Translations under genes and position numbers: made by a program
In this document: in pieces, positions 11,968 to 22,839 of the stretch
How the letters are laid out: each line of letters begins with the position of its first letter
Numbering within the stretch: the stretch's first letter is position 1
Assembly: GCA_963995505.1 (NCBI GenBank)
Contig: OZ023190.1
Span: 18,470,092-18,534,091, forward strand
Direction: 5' to 3'
Source: Hypericum androsaemum
Lineage: Eukaryota > Streptophyta > Magnoliopsida > Malpighiales > Hypericaceae
Length of the DNA stretch: 64,000 nucleotides
Notes under the pieces: generated by a model
What the model saw: only the letters and a program-made list of their open reading frames with translations
Databases searched by the model: none
What the model was told of the DNA's origin: nothing

Positions 11968-13460
11968 AGAAAAAGAGTCGGTGGTGGAAGCAAAATGGAC
12001 ATTAATATCTGCATCTCGATCGCCCTCCTTTGACGAGTTTGAACATACTACACGCGAGTGAGGTAGCAACTAACACAGACCCCAAGAAGGCTGGTAAGTG
12101 TGGGGAATTATGGCTCCTGACATGGATGTTTTCTTCGATTGTGAATTATGTTGCTATATAACCCAAAAAAGAACAAAGTTACTCACAGAAAATGATGTAC
12201 GGATCAATAGCATCGATTTCTTACTTTGAAAATCCATTTGTTTGGATCCCGACAAACTGGGTCTTATCCATTTTGATAAAGGGTCTAATTTAGGGTGCAC
12301 AACCAAATAACATAGCAGCAAAATAGATACTCAGTCTTGTAAGTAGAGATCCTCGTGTAATATCGATAAAAAAAAAGAGTTAAAAGGGTGCCCGAACGCG
12401 ACAGGCCCTTTAACAGTATTAAGGAGCACCAAGAAATGGCTTGGACTTCACATCCATGTCCCGGGTACCGTGGAGCAATATTAACAGCTTGTTTGAAAAT
12501 CTTAAAAAATGGAATTGGATCTTATTTCTCAAGATTAAACAAATTTTGTCTTGGAAAGGGAATCCAAGTCCCTTCAAAATGGTAGGATTTGTACAGTTCA
12601 AAAAAAAAGAAATTGCTAATAAATGTTTATGATAACCTCACATCAACATGTAAAGATACAAATCAATTCCAAAGTTCTACTTTTTGTTCCAAATATGAAG
12701 ATAGAAAATTGATAAACAAAAATGATGGTCGAAAGTCGTGTACAAAAATTGCAATCTGATTCAAGGCGTGGACAATGCCACAACCAGCTCGAAAAAGATG
12801 GAAGACTCGCGAATATTAACTAAGTCAACTTGATGCTACTTGTGCAGAGCATGCTTCCGCCTATTGCTATTATCTAAACACAAATACATTTACAAACAGA
12901 TTAACCCATTAAACCTAAAAAACGAGATCGCGTATTTTTTAGAGCAATACACGTTGTACATTAAAGTAAAATATTGGCAAGAAAATCCGAGTCGGTCATA
13001 GCCATCTCGAACAAGGTTAATAAACAAAAAACTGTCTACACGAAAAATCTAAACGAAATTCAATTTGCCTAAAAGTTAATAATAAAACCCACTAGTCAGT
13101 TGAGCATATGGCAATGGCGACACAAAAGAATGAACGGAATTAAACTAATCCTGCTCAGGGCAACAGTAACAGAGCAACATGAAATCGCCAAGCACAGAGT
13201 ACCCAGCTTCCTTGTTAGCTTTAGTCTATCTTTGTGCCTTAATGTACTTGAAAAAGGCATTGCCCGGATCGTTAGCTTGCGAAAAGTCACAATATCCAAG
13301 GTGCAAGGAAACATTAATACGCGCCAAGGCAACAAAACTTTTTGACGAAATAATAATACGTTGATCACAGAAGCAGCAGACTAGATCAAAAAGTACACAA
13401 AGTCCAATCCCATCATCTTCTATCACCAAAACATACTAGAAGAACTAGAACTTAATAAGC
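11968..13460. other. Intergenic between two convergent genes (HPAT and RPS11 3' ends)
   Basis: Holds the 3' UTR of HPAT on the left and probably that of RPS11 on the right. The rest is AT-rich. I see no further gene: the open frames near 12400-12630 and 13100-13430 have no recognisable protein. Confidence 0.6.
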
Positions 13461-14508
13461 TCACATGCCAGTGAATGCTTTCTTTCCGCCAGCAGAAGAA
13501 CCAGCTGGAATCACCTTCAGCACATTAAATCTCACCGTCTTTGACAACGGCCTGCAAAATGCAAGAATAGCAACTCAGTGGGATAGACAATCGAGAACAC
13601 GGAGATTCAGACCCGCAAGGGAAAAACTCATACCTGCATTGGCCAATGATGACATGGTCACCCTCTTTCACACGAAAACATGGTGCAACATGTGCCGGGA
13701 TGTTGGAGTGCCTCTTCTCATACCTAGCAAACCAAACCAAGTCAAAATTACAACCAGTGCACAACCACAGCATGTGAAAACGAAAAAACAGCAGGACAAG
13801 GCGATGCATTGTCAACCTCTGATACTTCTTGATAAAGTGGAGGTAGTTGCGCCTGACAATGATAGTCCTCATCATCTTTGCACTGTGGCAAGTACCAGCA
13901 AGGATACGCCCTCTGATTGACACATTGCCGGTGAACGGGCACTTCTTGTCAATGTAGGTCCCTGAAGAGCCCCAAACACATCGGTTAACTCTCACACTCA
14001 TCTACCCGGAAATCCACATCCCTCAAACAAAAAAAAGACCACCCCGGTTGCTATCGAGACAAACTGGTTGGAAGGTATAACTAGGGTTGCAAATGGAAGT
14101 TTTACCTTCAATAGCCTCTCTGGGAGTCTTGAACCCCAAGCCGATGCTCTTAAAGTACCTGTTGCCTCCCTTTCCCGGCCTCTTCCCCTTCCCGGATTTC
14201 TTCGAGCTACGATCCCCAAAGCAAGAAATTAGATCAACGAGCAAAACAAACACATCTTTGATTCCCTAAATATAAACCACCAAGTCCCGATCTACCACTA
14301 TCAGAATCAAGGTTAAACTAGTAATTTCAAAAAAAAGGCTCACCAAAGGAAAACCTTGGGCTGTTTCAAAAACGCCTTCTCCGTCTGGACCAAGCAGCAG
14401 CACACAAATGGAAGTTATTTTCTTCGAAAGAAAAAAAAAACGCAGAAATATATCGAAGGGAGAGGGAGAGGGAGAGGAGAGAAGTAAGATGTGAACCTGT
14501 TCCGCCAT
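13461..14508 (-). CDS. RPS11: 40S ribosomal protein S11 (uS17)
   Basis: Six exons on the - strand: 14497-14508 (only M-A-E-Q), 14344-14384, 14106-14206, 13817-13961, 13634-13723, 13461-13551. Phases agree and give 159 residues, the plant length. Recognisable stretches are [85 protein letters not shown] and the GKKAFTGM end. The protein binds 18S rRNA in the small subunit. The four-codon first exon is too short to be found as an open frame. It is supported by the match to MAEQTEKAF at the plant N-terminus and a good donor. No damage seen. Confidence 0.96.
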
Positions 14509-14609
14509 GGTTGGTGCTTCTTCTCTTCCAACGAGAGATGTCCTTGGAGTCTCCGAGGAGGGCAAGCCAAGGATCCGGAAGCGAGAGTTGTTTTTCCCGA
14601 GTCCACACA

Positions 14610-14685
14610 AAACCCTAGCTACCTCCTTTTTATTCTTGCTGACTATATTGCCCTTTACCCGCCTTTCTTATTTGGGCCGGGCCCA
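14610..14685 (-). promoter_or_regulatory. RPS11 promoter: telo-box and paired Site II motifs
   Basis: Upstream of the RPS11 start lie a telo-box AAACCCTA (14610-14617) and two inverted Site II elements, TGGGCC at 14673-14678 and GGCCCA at 14680-14685. This combination is characteristic of plant ribosomal-protein and growth-related promoters, where TCP and telo-box factors act. That it drives RPS11 is inferred from position. Confidence 0.75.
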
Positions 14686-14699
14686 TTGTTGCTGATGAG

Positions 14700-15800
14700 A
14701 ACTTATAATTCCCGACCCACGTAAGCTACTCTTCTCGGCTTGTAGCAGAGCCCGTGAGTAGAGTTTACCACGGTTCTTGAGCCGGTTGCAGTATTTTGAA
14801 AATGTAGAACCGTATTCGAAAATTTGAAATTGGAGTCTACGGTTACGTTCTGGAAATTACAGTTTCGAATCCAGTTATCGAAATTTACAGCTGCGGAACT
14901 TCTACCGTGAGTTTAGTTGGATCAAATACAGAATTTTCACGGATAACTTAAAATATTAAAATAACGAATTGATAAATTTAAATATTTTTAAATAAGTCCA
15001 CCAAGCTCAAAACATAATATGCCTTTGTTAGTCTTTGTAAATTTCATTTTCTTTCTGACAATTTTTAAAGGCGTAGATGAACTCGCAATTATTGTTTTCA
15101 ATAAATCGTATCTCTCAAGTTTAAAGTATTAGAAATAAAATATTTTAGGAAGAGATCTATTACCATTTGTGATAATGCCCAGCTTGAATCTACATTATTC
15201 GGCCTAACGAGTACCTTAATACTAAGTGATTATAACCAAAGAAACTTGTTGGGGGCATGGAGTCGGTCCTTACCATTTCTCTATTCGGCAGGCTACAATA
15301 CATTCCTGACTTCCAAACAGCCAGCCAGATACTGCAATATTTATTCTACATCCAATTGTCAAAAAAAGAGAGAGCACAAGTTCTCATCTATAGTGACTTA
15401 AACAGGTTCAAATACTACTGCAAATCTGTACAACCATGTAACCCCCACTCCCACCTTATTCACAGTTTTACGTATATAGTGTAAGACAAAATTACCAAAA
15501 ACTCCCTCCAATTGTACTACCTAAAATATCATCTGTGAAAATGTGTTTCCTGAAGCCCTTCACGCCCTTCTCATGGTGCAAGTCAGCCATTCTTTCCCAA
15601 GAAGCAAAATGCAGCTTTGGACTGCCATTTGATACCAATACCAATTTGGTAGGTGGGTTCTCCTTCATTTACATGAACCGATCGCCGCCGCCGCCGCCGC
15701 CGCCGGAGCTGTCACCTGCAGTACTTCTTTTCAAATCAAGGTTGGTGCAGAGCCCTCCAAGGGATTGTATAGGGATGGAGGAGACAGGGGGCTGATCGGA
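14700..15800. other. Intergenic, with likely KNOX 3' UTR
   Basis: No gene recognised. 15683-15703 is a (CCG)n run. About 15500-15800 is probably the 3' UTR of the KNOX gene, whose stop codon is at 15801-15803. Confidence 0.5.
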
Positions 15801-18630
15801 TTACCTCTTGCGCTTGCTCTTCGTGACAGTTGACGACGAAGGGTTACTGTGCCAGTTCCTCTTTCTTTGGTTGATGAACCAGTTGTTTATCTGCTTCAAC
15901 TGCAACCCTGTTTCCTGCACCAGCCTTGCCTTATCCTCCTCCTGAGAAGCCAACAAGAAACAGCTCAGCAACTTCACACAATGGGTCTCGTTTGATGGAG
16001 CGTGTTGAGAGCACCGACTTACCGTTGGATAAGGCCACTTGGCATGTGACTGCCACCAAGATTTCAGAACAGATGTGGTATCTCCAGGAAGCTTTCCTGC
16101 TCTTCTCTTGCGCAGAATTTCCTCCCGAATGTCAAAGATTTTCTCCTTGTAACCCTGCAGAAGAGAGAAATCTAATGGTTTAAGTACAAAACCGAAGCCA
16201 AGTGCACAAACTTTTGTGATATTTTTAATATATATATACACCTGCTTCAGTTCATGCTTCAGCTCTTGTCTAACTCGTTCCATCAATGACCTCTCACTCT
16301 CTGTTGGAATGAGAGGGCCGAATCCCATGGTGTCTCCTCCGTCCATGCCCGCATCAAACAAGTTCGCATCGCTATCTGCTTGGTCGTTTTCGTCATCCGA
16401 CATTGTCGCCCCTGTGCCTTCCCCCGGAGAAACTCCTGCTCGCCACACAAATTAGAGGTAAACCCTTTTGCTATATATATATATATATATAAGAGGAAAA
16501 GTCACCTGTTAAGCTTTGTAATGACTGCTCTATCTCCCAGCAAGCCATAACTGCTTCCATTGCATGGACTCGAACATGTTGTTGGAGTTGTTCTTTGAAG
16601 GAACAAAGCAGCAGAAAGTAATGCGTCTGTAAAAATAAAAAAAATAGAATAAAATTCCAAGCAACATAATTGTACATTCAATATAACACCACCAAATAAA
16701 AACAAGTACTTAGATAAAATAAACAAAATTATTCTAACTTTATCAAGCGGTCCCGAGTCTAAACTCTTGGGTGCTATTAAAAGTTTTACCACTCTTCAAA
16801 GATCTTAACGAGAATCTTGTATAAGCGTAACTGTACCTTTGGCCGAAGGTAATTCCTCTTTATCAGGTAAAGGAGAGAAGGTGAAACCGCAAACAGACAG
16901 AACCAACATCAAAAGACAAGGCCCTCTCAGGAAAAAAACATCAAAAGACAAGGGAATGTTTTTACCCCCTGGGTTACTTTGTCAGGATCCATGAGGGTAA
17001 TTTTATCAAGTCTTACCTGAGAGGGCAGAATTCGTACTTTTACCAATTAAAAGAATCATTTCAAATGAACACGCTCGCTTCGGTTGTTTTTTTTTTACAT
17101 GGCAGCATCTTCTTTTGAGCCAGGCCAAAATCATAAATTTTATTCTATTCAAATCAAACTTAGATTAATTATCTTAATAAATATTTAAATACTAGATAAT
17201 TTCGACCAAAATAGTAGCCACGACACAGCCCCTAATACAACATTTTTGTAGGTTGTCTACTTTGTTAAGTTTCCTACGAGAAAGCGAGCACCGTGTAATA
17301 GTTTTGAAAAGTCAAATGTATGATTGACTTTCGAACTTTCTTAAAACCAAACCATGTCCAAAGACAAAGATCGATATGTAGTGGAGTACACCTCAACACT
17401 ACCCGCTTCGAAGTAAGAGGCTTATAGCTATAATACCGAAAGTGTAACTATGAATCCCCAGCAATGAATAAAATGAAGACGTTCGTCTGGTTTAAAGAGT
17501 CGTCAAGTTAGAATTCTAAAAAATATATCAATATTAGATATTTATTAAAAAATATTGTTATCTAACTCGAATTTTGATTAACGACTGAATAGACCAGATA
17601 CAAAGGTTATAAACCAAAACTTTAAACCTCAAATATCTAGTGTCGGTGCCAAGTGCCAATCCCATCCACCACTCTCCTAACCCTCCAATCTACCCACTCT
17701 CTAATCGATGAAAATATACGCCAATTCTTTCCACGTTTACCCTTTTGGATTTTAAACTAACAAGGTGGAGAATCCATAATCGGAATTGTTCAAATTATAA
17801 GAAATTTGTATTTTCTTAAACAATATTTTGAACAGAAAGACAACGCTCAAAGTCGTCCCAACAAGAGGGAAGAACCACCCATTTATAAAAATAAATGACC
17901 GTAGTTCTACTCTAAATTAATCGTGACATGTACGAGAAAAAAAAAAGAAAGAGAGAAAAAGGAAAGAGAGAGACATGTTAAAAAACGAAAAGAGAGAGAC
18001 GACAGCGTTTGGAGAGAGTTGAACCGTACGTACCATGAACTGGTCGAGCTCCTTGTCGTCGGGGGGAAGGGCGCCGCCGAGGGCGGAGTACTTGGAGAAG
18101 ACGTGCTGCGACTGAGCGAGCTGGGCGTCGATCCTGGGGAGCTGGTCAACGGGGGTGGCGATCCTCAAACACGCCACGTGTGCACTCAGCAGCTGGTCGT
18201 ACAGCGGGTGTGAGAGTATCTCCGCCTTGTGCCTCGCGTTCTGCCAGCTCACCACCTCGCCCCCCGGCTTCGTCTCCCCCGCCGTTGACGGGGACGGAAT
18301 CCCGGCCAGGACATGGTCCGAGGCGCTGACGTCGTCGATGACGTCATGGTGGTGGTGGAAGCGGGAGGACGAGGAGCGGGAGAGCCATTGGGCCGCGGGG
18401 CCGTGGGGGGAGGACGAGTCCGAGTTGGTGTGGAGGTTGAGGAAGTTGCTGGTCGTGTCCTGCTGGCCCCGGATGAGGGCGGTGTTCAGCCAGTTGGGGC
18501 CGGCGCCGGCTCCGGCGGCTGCCTCCGGCAGGCTGTGGGGCGGTGGAGGCTGGGTGTGGGGTGGTTGCTGGTCGGTGGAGAAGTGGTGGAGGGAGGATAA
18601 GTCCTGGGATAGATTCTGGTGGTATGCCAT
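15801..18630 (-). CDS. KNAT3: Class II KNOX homeodomain transcription factor (KNAT3/KNAT4-like)
   Basis: Five in-phase exons on the - strand: 18034-18630, 16506-16626, 16242-16435, 16023-16154, 15801-15941, giving 394 residues. The N-terminus ([12 protein letters not shown], then PPNWLNT-like [11 protein letters not shown]) is that of KNAT3/4/5. KNOX1 spans about 131-172 ([20 protein letters not shown]), KNOX2 about 193-239 ([27 protein letters not shown]), then an acidic stretch and ELK ([10 protein letters not shown], about 295-304). The TALE homeodomain spans about 317-379 with the WPYP loop and [10 protein letters not shown] helix 3. The protein acts in the nucleus, usually as a heterodimer with BELL proteins. 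It stops at KSKRKR, about 30-40 residues shorter than Arabidopsis KNAT3 as I recall it. A 1.4-kb first intron separates the MEINOX halves. Confidence 0.95.
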
Positions 18631-18845
18631 TTTTTATTTTTATTTTTCTTCCCTTGGCCCTAGGGATTAATTTATAAACTCTTTTGTTTTGTGTTTATTT
18701 TTATTGGGAGAAAAGATGGATGAGAATTTTAAGAGACAAGGAACATGGTGGTGTTGTTGCCTAGAGAGGGAAGTGTTTTTCTTGGGGCAGGAGGAGAGAG
18801 AATTATGAGGTTTTCAGGGGGAGAGGGAAAATGAAGGGAAAATTG

Positions 18846-18858
18846 TGGGATTTTATAA
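18846..18858 (-). promoter_or_regulatory. Possible TATA box of the KNOX gene
   Basis: On the - strand the sequence reads CCTTATAAAATCCC about 220 bp before the ATG, a fair plant TATA box. The repeat-rich block begins immediately upstream of it. Confidence 0.4.
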
Positions 18859-18959
18859 GGGCGTGTTTGTTTCGTTGCAGCCGTGTGTTTTACTGTTCAT
18901 GGTTGATGTGAATTCAATGGAAGCGGATTTGGTCCTGCAAGGCCAAATCCAACCAGGAC

Positions 18960-19180
18960 CGTCCTGGATGATTCAATAGCTGATTTAGTTATGATTCAAT
19001 AGTTCATTTAATTATGATTCAATGGTCTACCTAGTTATGATTCAATGGTCCGTTTTTTCCCGTCCCGGATAAATCGGAGTCCGTCCCAGTTACCCAGTTA
19101 CGATTCAATGGTTTACTCAGTTACGATTCAATGGTTTACTCAGTTACGATTCAATGGTTTACCCAGTTACGATTCAATGA
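18960..19180. repeat. Minisatellite A, 23-bp unit
   Basis: About eight to nine copies of a 23-bp unit, CAGTTACGATTCAATGGTTT plus ACT. Three central copies are nearly identical. The earlier ones (18960-19050) are diverged (AGTTATGATTCAATGGTC). A second short array with the same period lies at 19494-19557. Confidence 0.85.
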
Positions 19181-19493
19181 TTGTGGGCTTTTTTATTTTG
19201 CACCCCCGTATTTCTGAATTTTTACAAAATAGTCCCCGCGTGTCCTTCAATAAAAATCTTCCAATACCGTGCTGGGAGGATCATTGCTCTAATATTTTCA
19301 TGAATTTTCTCTCGTCCACGTTACATTGTATTTTATTAGAGTATTCAAAGTGGCGAAATCTTATGTTTTGACCGCGATGCTTAATTAATGAATTCACCTG
19401 AATAAATTAAGTAATTATTAATTAATCGCCCAATCGGTGGGGAAAAACTCAAGAAAGGAAAAGCTCATCAAATGAAATCTAAATTTTTTTCCT

Positions 19494-19557
19494 AGTTATG
19501 ATATAATGGTCTACCCAGTTATGATAGAATCGTCTACTCAGTTATGATAAAATAGTT
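19494..19557. repeat. Minisatellite B, 23-bp unit
   Basis: Three diverged copies of a 23-bp unit, CAGTTATGATAGAATCGTCT plus ACT, the same type as array A 350 bp to the left. Confidence 0.7.
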
Positions 19558-19604
19558 TCATGGAGACCGTCCCGGGATAAAAGGGGTCAAATAAAATAGT
19601 TATA

Positions 19605-19765
19605 TATTCAATGGTTTGTTCTGTGTATATCCAATGGTCTGCTTAGTGTATATCCAATGGTCTGCCCCGTGTATATCCAATGGTCTGCTTAGTGTATATT
19701 CAATGGTCTGCCCCGTGTATATCCAATAGTCTGCCCCATGTATATCCAATGGTCTGCCATCCAGG
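19605..19765. repeat. Minisatellite C, 23-bp unit in 46-bp dimers
   Basis: About seven copies of a 23-bp unit GTGTATATCCAATGGTCTGC plus a variable triplet. Copies with CTTA and CCCC junctions alternate, giving a 46-bp higher-order period. The CAATGGTCT core is shared with array A. Confidence 0.8.
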
Positions 19766-19830
19766 ATCGTCGTGTATAGCCCATTCCACCAAATCCGGTC
19801 CCATCCGGGATAACGTCTGTATACTAAAAA

Positions 19831-20346
19831 CAAGAGATAACTTGATAAGAAGTCGCGGTTTGGCCGAGTGGGATTGTTTGAGGACGAATATGTTCCCCCA
19901 CCTTCTTCTTCATTGCAGATTCTAAAGGAAAATATAGAGTTTTTTGCTCTAGGCTAGTTAGAATAAGTTGGTGTCTTCCATTTTCGTTGGCCGAAGCTTC
20001 AGATGTGGTTTGTTTAAAGGCAAGATGATGCACGAAATTGGATAGGTCTTTTTCGGGGCAATTACATGGAGAATTTGGCATATCCGGAATAAGGTAATTT
20101 TTAAGGAAGAGACTCTGATGGTGGATTTGATGATTAATCAAGTCCTTTTCTACGCTCGAGAATAGCTAATTTGGTCAAACTTAATCAAGACTCTATGTAA
20201 TCAAGATTTAATTTTGACTCGCAAAATTTTAATTAGCTGGAATTATGGCACTCTTGCCATTATTTGGGCTAATTTTTTTGGAGTTTATGTAATTATGTAA
20301 GTATTTTGGAGTTTAATACAAAGAATTTATTGATTTAAAAAAAACA
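19831..20346 (+). mobile_element. 5'-truncated LINE with 13-bp TSD
   Basis: About 516 bp of LINE 3' end: coding traces of the zinc-knuckle/C-terminal region, then an A tract. It is flanked by TGTATACTAAAAA at 19818-19830 and again from 20347. The duplication and A tail mark target-primed insertion. Confidence 0.8.
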
Positions 20347-22190
20347 TGTATACTAAAAAATCGTAAAGAAATAAAAATAATAACTATAAAAAAAGTAAAA
20401 TAAGCGGTATGGATTTTGTTAAAACTTGAAAATAACAAATTTTGTTAATAATTTATATTTAATTTTAAGTTAGATTAATCTATCAATAAGTATTCAAATA
20501 TTAAATCATTTTGACAAGAAAACAAGTCGACTGTATGAATTCCGTGGCACCGCACAAACAGAGGGTATTAAGCAATTTGTTGTCGATAATTGCATAAATA
20601 TAGCCATTACACATTTTGCTTCTGCCATGCTTTTTGCATGCCAAATTATTTTTTAAAAATCATTTATTCATACAAATATCTATTTAAATTGATTAATTCA
20701 GATTTAATCCCAAAAAAATTCTGTACAGTTACAAAATATTTTCAACAAATATTTATCATAGCTACATTCAAAATCAAAATTTATTAGTTGGTTAATCTAA
20801 ATATAGGTTTGTTTCCATTCCACTTTACTTATTCTCATAGTATTAAATCCATTAGCCATATTTAATAATCAACTACGAGGCCTTGTGCGTTTATTTTTAT
20901 GTTTTGGACAAGACTAGACAATAATTTATGTTCAAGCTTATGTTTGGCGCAGAAAATAGACGAGACAAGATTAGAAGTTCGTTCCAGTCCACTCCCAATT
21001 TTTTGTCCCATTTATTTTCATAGGACAAAAAATTTTGTCAAATGACAGAAATCTCTTATGATATATTTTTACCATATTATCCTAACTCTTTTCTTTTGTT
21101 ATTTATTCACCAAGTTTAACCCAATTAAGATTAATTATTTTCTATAATATATAATTTTTGGATCTCATATATAATTTTTTCATTCGAATTCAAATATTTT
21201 AATATTTGTATACTCATTTAAATTTTTTTAATTTATATTTTGGATTCCACTCTATACATATTTACCATGACAGTGTTTTAATGAGGTCTTCGTAAAATGA
21301 AGCTTTATTGTTCCCTGAGATTGGCTTTGGGCGACGACATCTTTAAAGACATCTAAGGGATCTTCAATGAGATTTTTTTATTGATATATTGAGCCCATCC
21401 CATTTTATTTAATGATATTGTAAAATTACAATAAGTTATTGTCTCATAATGAGCAAGGAATATCCGCCTTTATTGGTTTGATTCATTTTGAGCAGCCTAG
21501 TATTATAAAGGAGAATGGCGCTATCGACGGACAGGCTTTCCAGAACAAGTGAGCGGCTATACACCACTCTTTAGTGAGACCATCAAAGAGCGACAAGATC
21601 ATCTTAATAAAGACAGATCTGATCGCCCGGAGGTTAGAAATGAATGTTCTAGCATTTGACTTCGTATCGCTGAAGAAAATTCAACACGCGACTCGATTGT
21701 ACACATGTACCAATGGTTCTTAATAATAATAAAATATTTACAGAAAAAACACATATTTGTCAAATTATGTGATGATATATAAAAAAATTTGTAATGTAAC
21801 TGCAATTATCTAAATTTGTAAGAATTTTTTTAAGAATTTAGTTTTGATATTATTTTTTTATACAAGGATTTAATTTTTATGGTATAATAATTTTTAATGT
21901 AACTGCGATGATCGATTTTACTTTGATTAATCCATTTTTTGTTGTCATGAAGGGTAATTTTATCTTTTTAAAAATTTTAGACTGAACTGTTGCACGTACC
22001 AAACAGAGAATAGGAATAAATGTTCAATCATGTACTAAAGTTGCCAAACACAGGGCAGGACAAGGACAGCTAGAACAAACAGGTCTGTCCAGTACTGTTC
22101 TGTCCTATATTTCTAGTCCTGTTCAGAAGGGGACTCAATTTGGGCCTCACGAGCCCAATTCAGGACCAATCTGATTCACAAATAGACCGA
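20347..22190. other. Intergenic, AT-rich
   Basis: No gene seen. Around 20930-21050 and 22030-22130 GGACAAGA/GGACAGG-type words recur in both orientations and may be subterminal parts of old DNA transposons. I could not define ends or target duplications. Confidence 0.4.
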
Positions 22191-22196
22191 TGGTAA

Positions 22197-22470
22197 AATC
22201 GTAATATATTCAAAAAGCAGCGGCAAAACCAATCAAGGAAAAAGAGATGGCACGCGCGTCAAAAAATAGTTTTCTCCGTAATGAGAAAATGGTATGCTGC
22301 GTCATAATAAAATGCTATGCCATAGCTTATGTACTATATTAAGAGAAAATTGTAATATATTTAAAAAGCAGCGGCAAAACCGACCAAGGAAAAAGAGATG
22401 GCACACACGTCGGAAAATGGTATGCCGCGTCATAATAAAATGGTATGACATAGCTTATGTACTATATTAT
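22197..22470. repeat. Tandem duplication, about 145-bp unit
   Basis: Two diverged copies. Each contains AAAAAGCAGCGGCAAAACC, AAGGAAAAAGAGATGGCAC, a GTATGCYGCGTCATAATAAA-type stretch and TAGCTTATGTACTATATTA. Confidence 0.75.
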
Positions 22471-22494
22471 TTAATTTTTTTATTATAAGTATTT

Positions 22495-22800
22495 TTATAT
22501 ACCATTCGATATAATTGGGCATACCATTTGACATAACTAGACATATCATTTGATATAATTAGACATATCATTTCACATAATCGGACATATAATTTGATAT
22601 AATTGGACATACCATTTGACATATCCGAACATATCATTCGATATAATTGGCATACTATTTAACATAACTGGACATACCATTCGATATAATGGGGCATACT
22701 ATTTGACATAACCGAAAATATAGTTCCATATAATTGGGCATACCATTCAATATAATTGACATACCATTTAACATAACTGGACATACCATTCGACATAAAA
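22495..22800. repeat. Minisatellite D, about 22-bp unit
   Basis: Thirteen or so copies of a unit like CATACCATTTGACATAACTA plus two bases. Copies with GACATAAC and GATATAAT alternate, giving a 44-bp dimer. Its reverse complement (TAGTTATGTCAAATGGTATG) resembles array A. Confidence 0.85.
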
Positions 22801-22839
22801 GTAAAAAATATATATATAAATAAACGACCTCCATTATTA

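Noticed and set aside
18960..19765. Regularly spaced repeats that could suggest a CRISPR array
   Set aside because: Units are contiguous 23-mers without unique spacers, in a plant nuclear genome; they are minisatellites.
19850..19925. GGTTTGGCCGAGTGG resembling the start of a tRNA-Ser/Leu
   Set aside because: It lies in the coding part of a truncated LINE, with no acceptor stem pairing or T-loop following.
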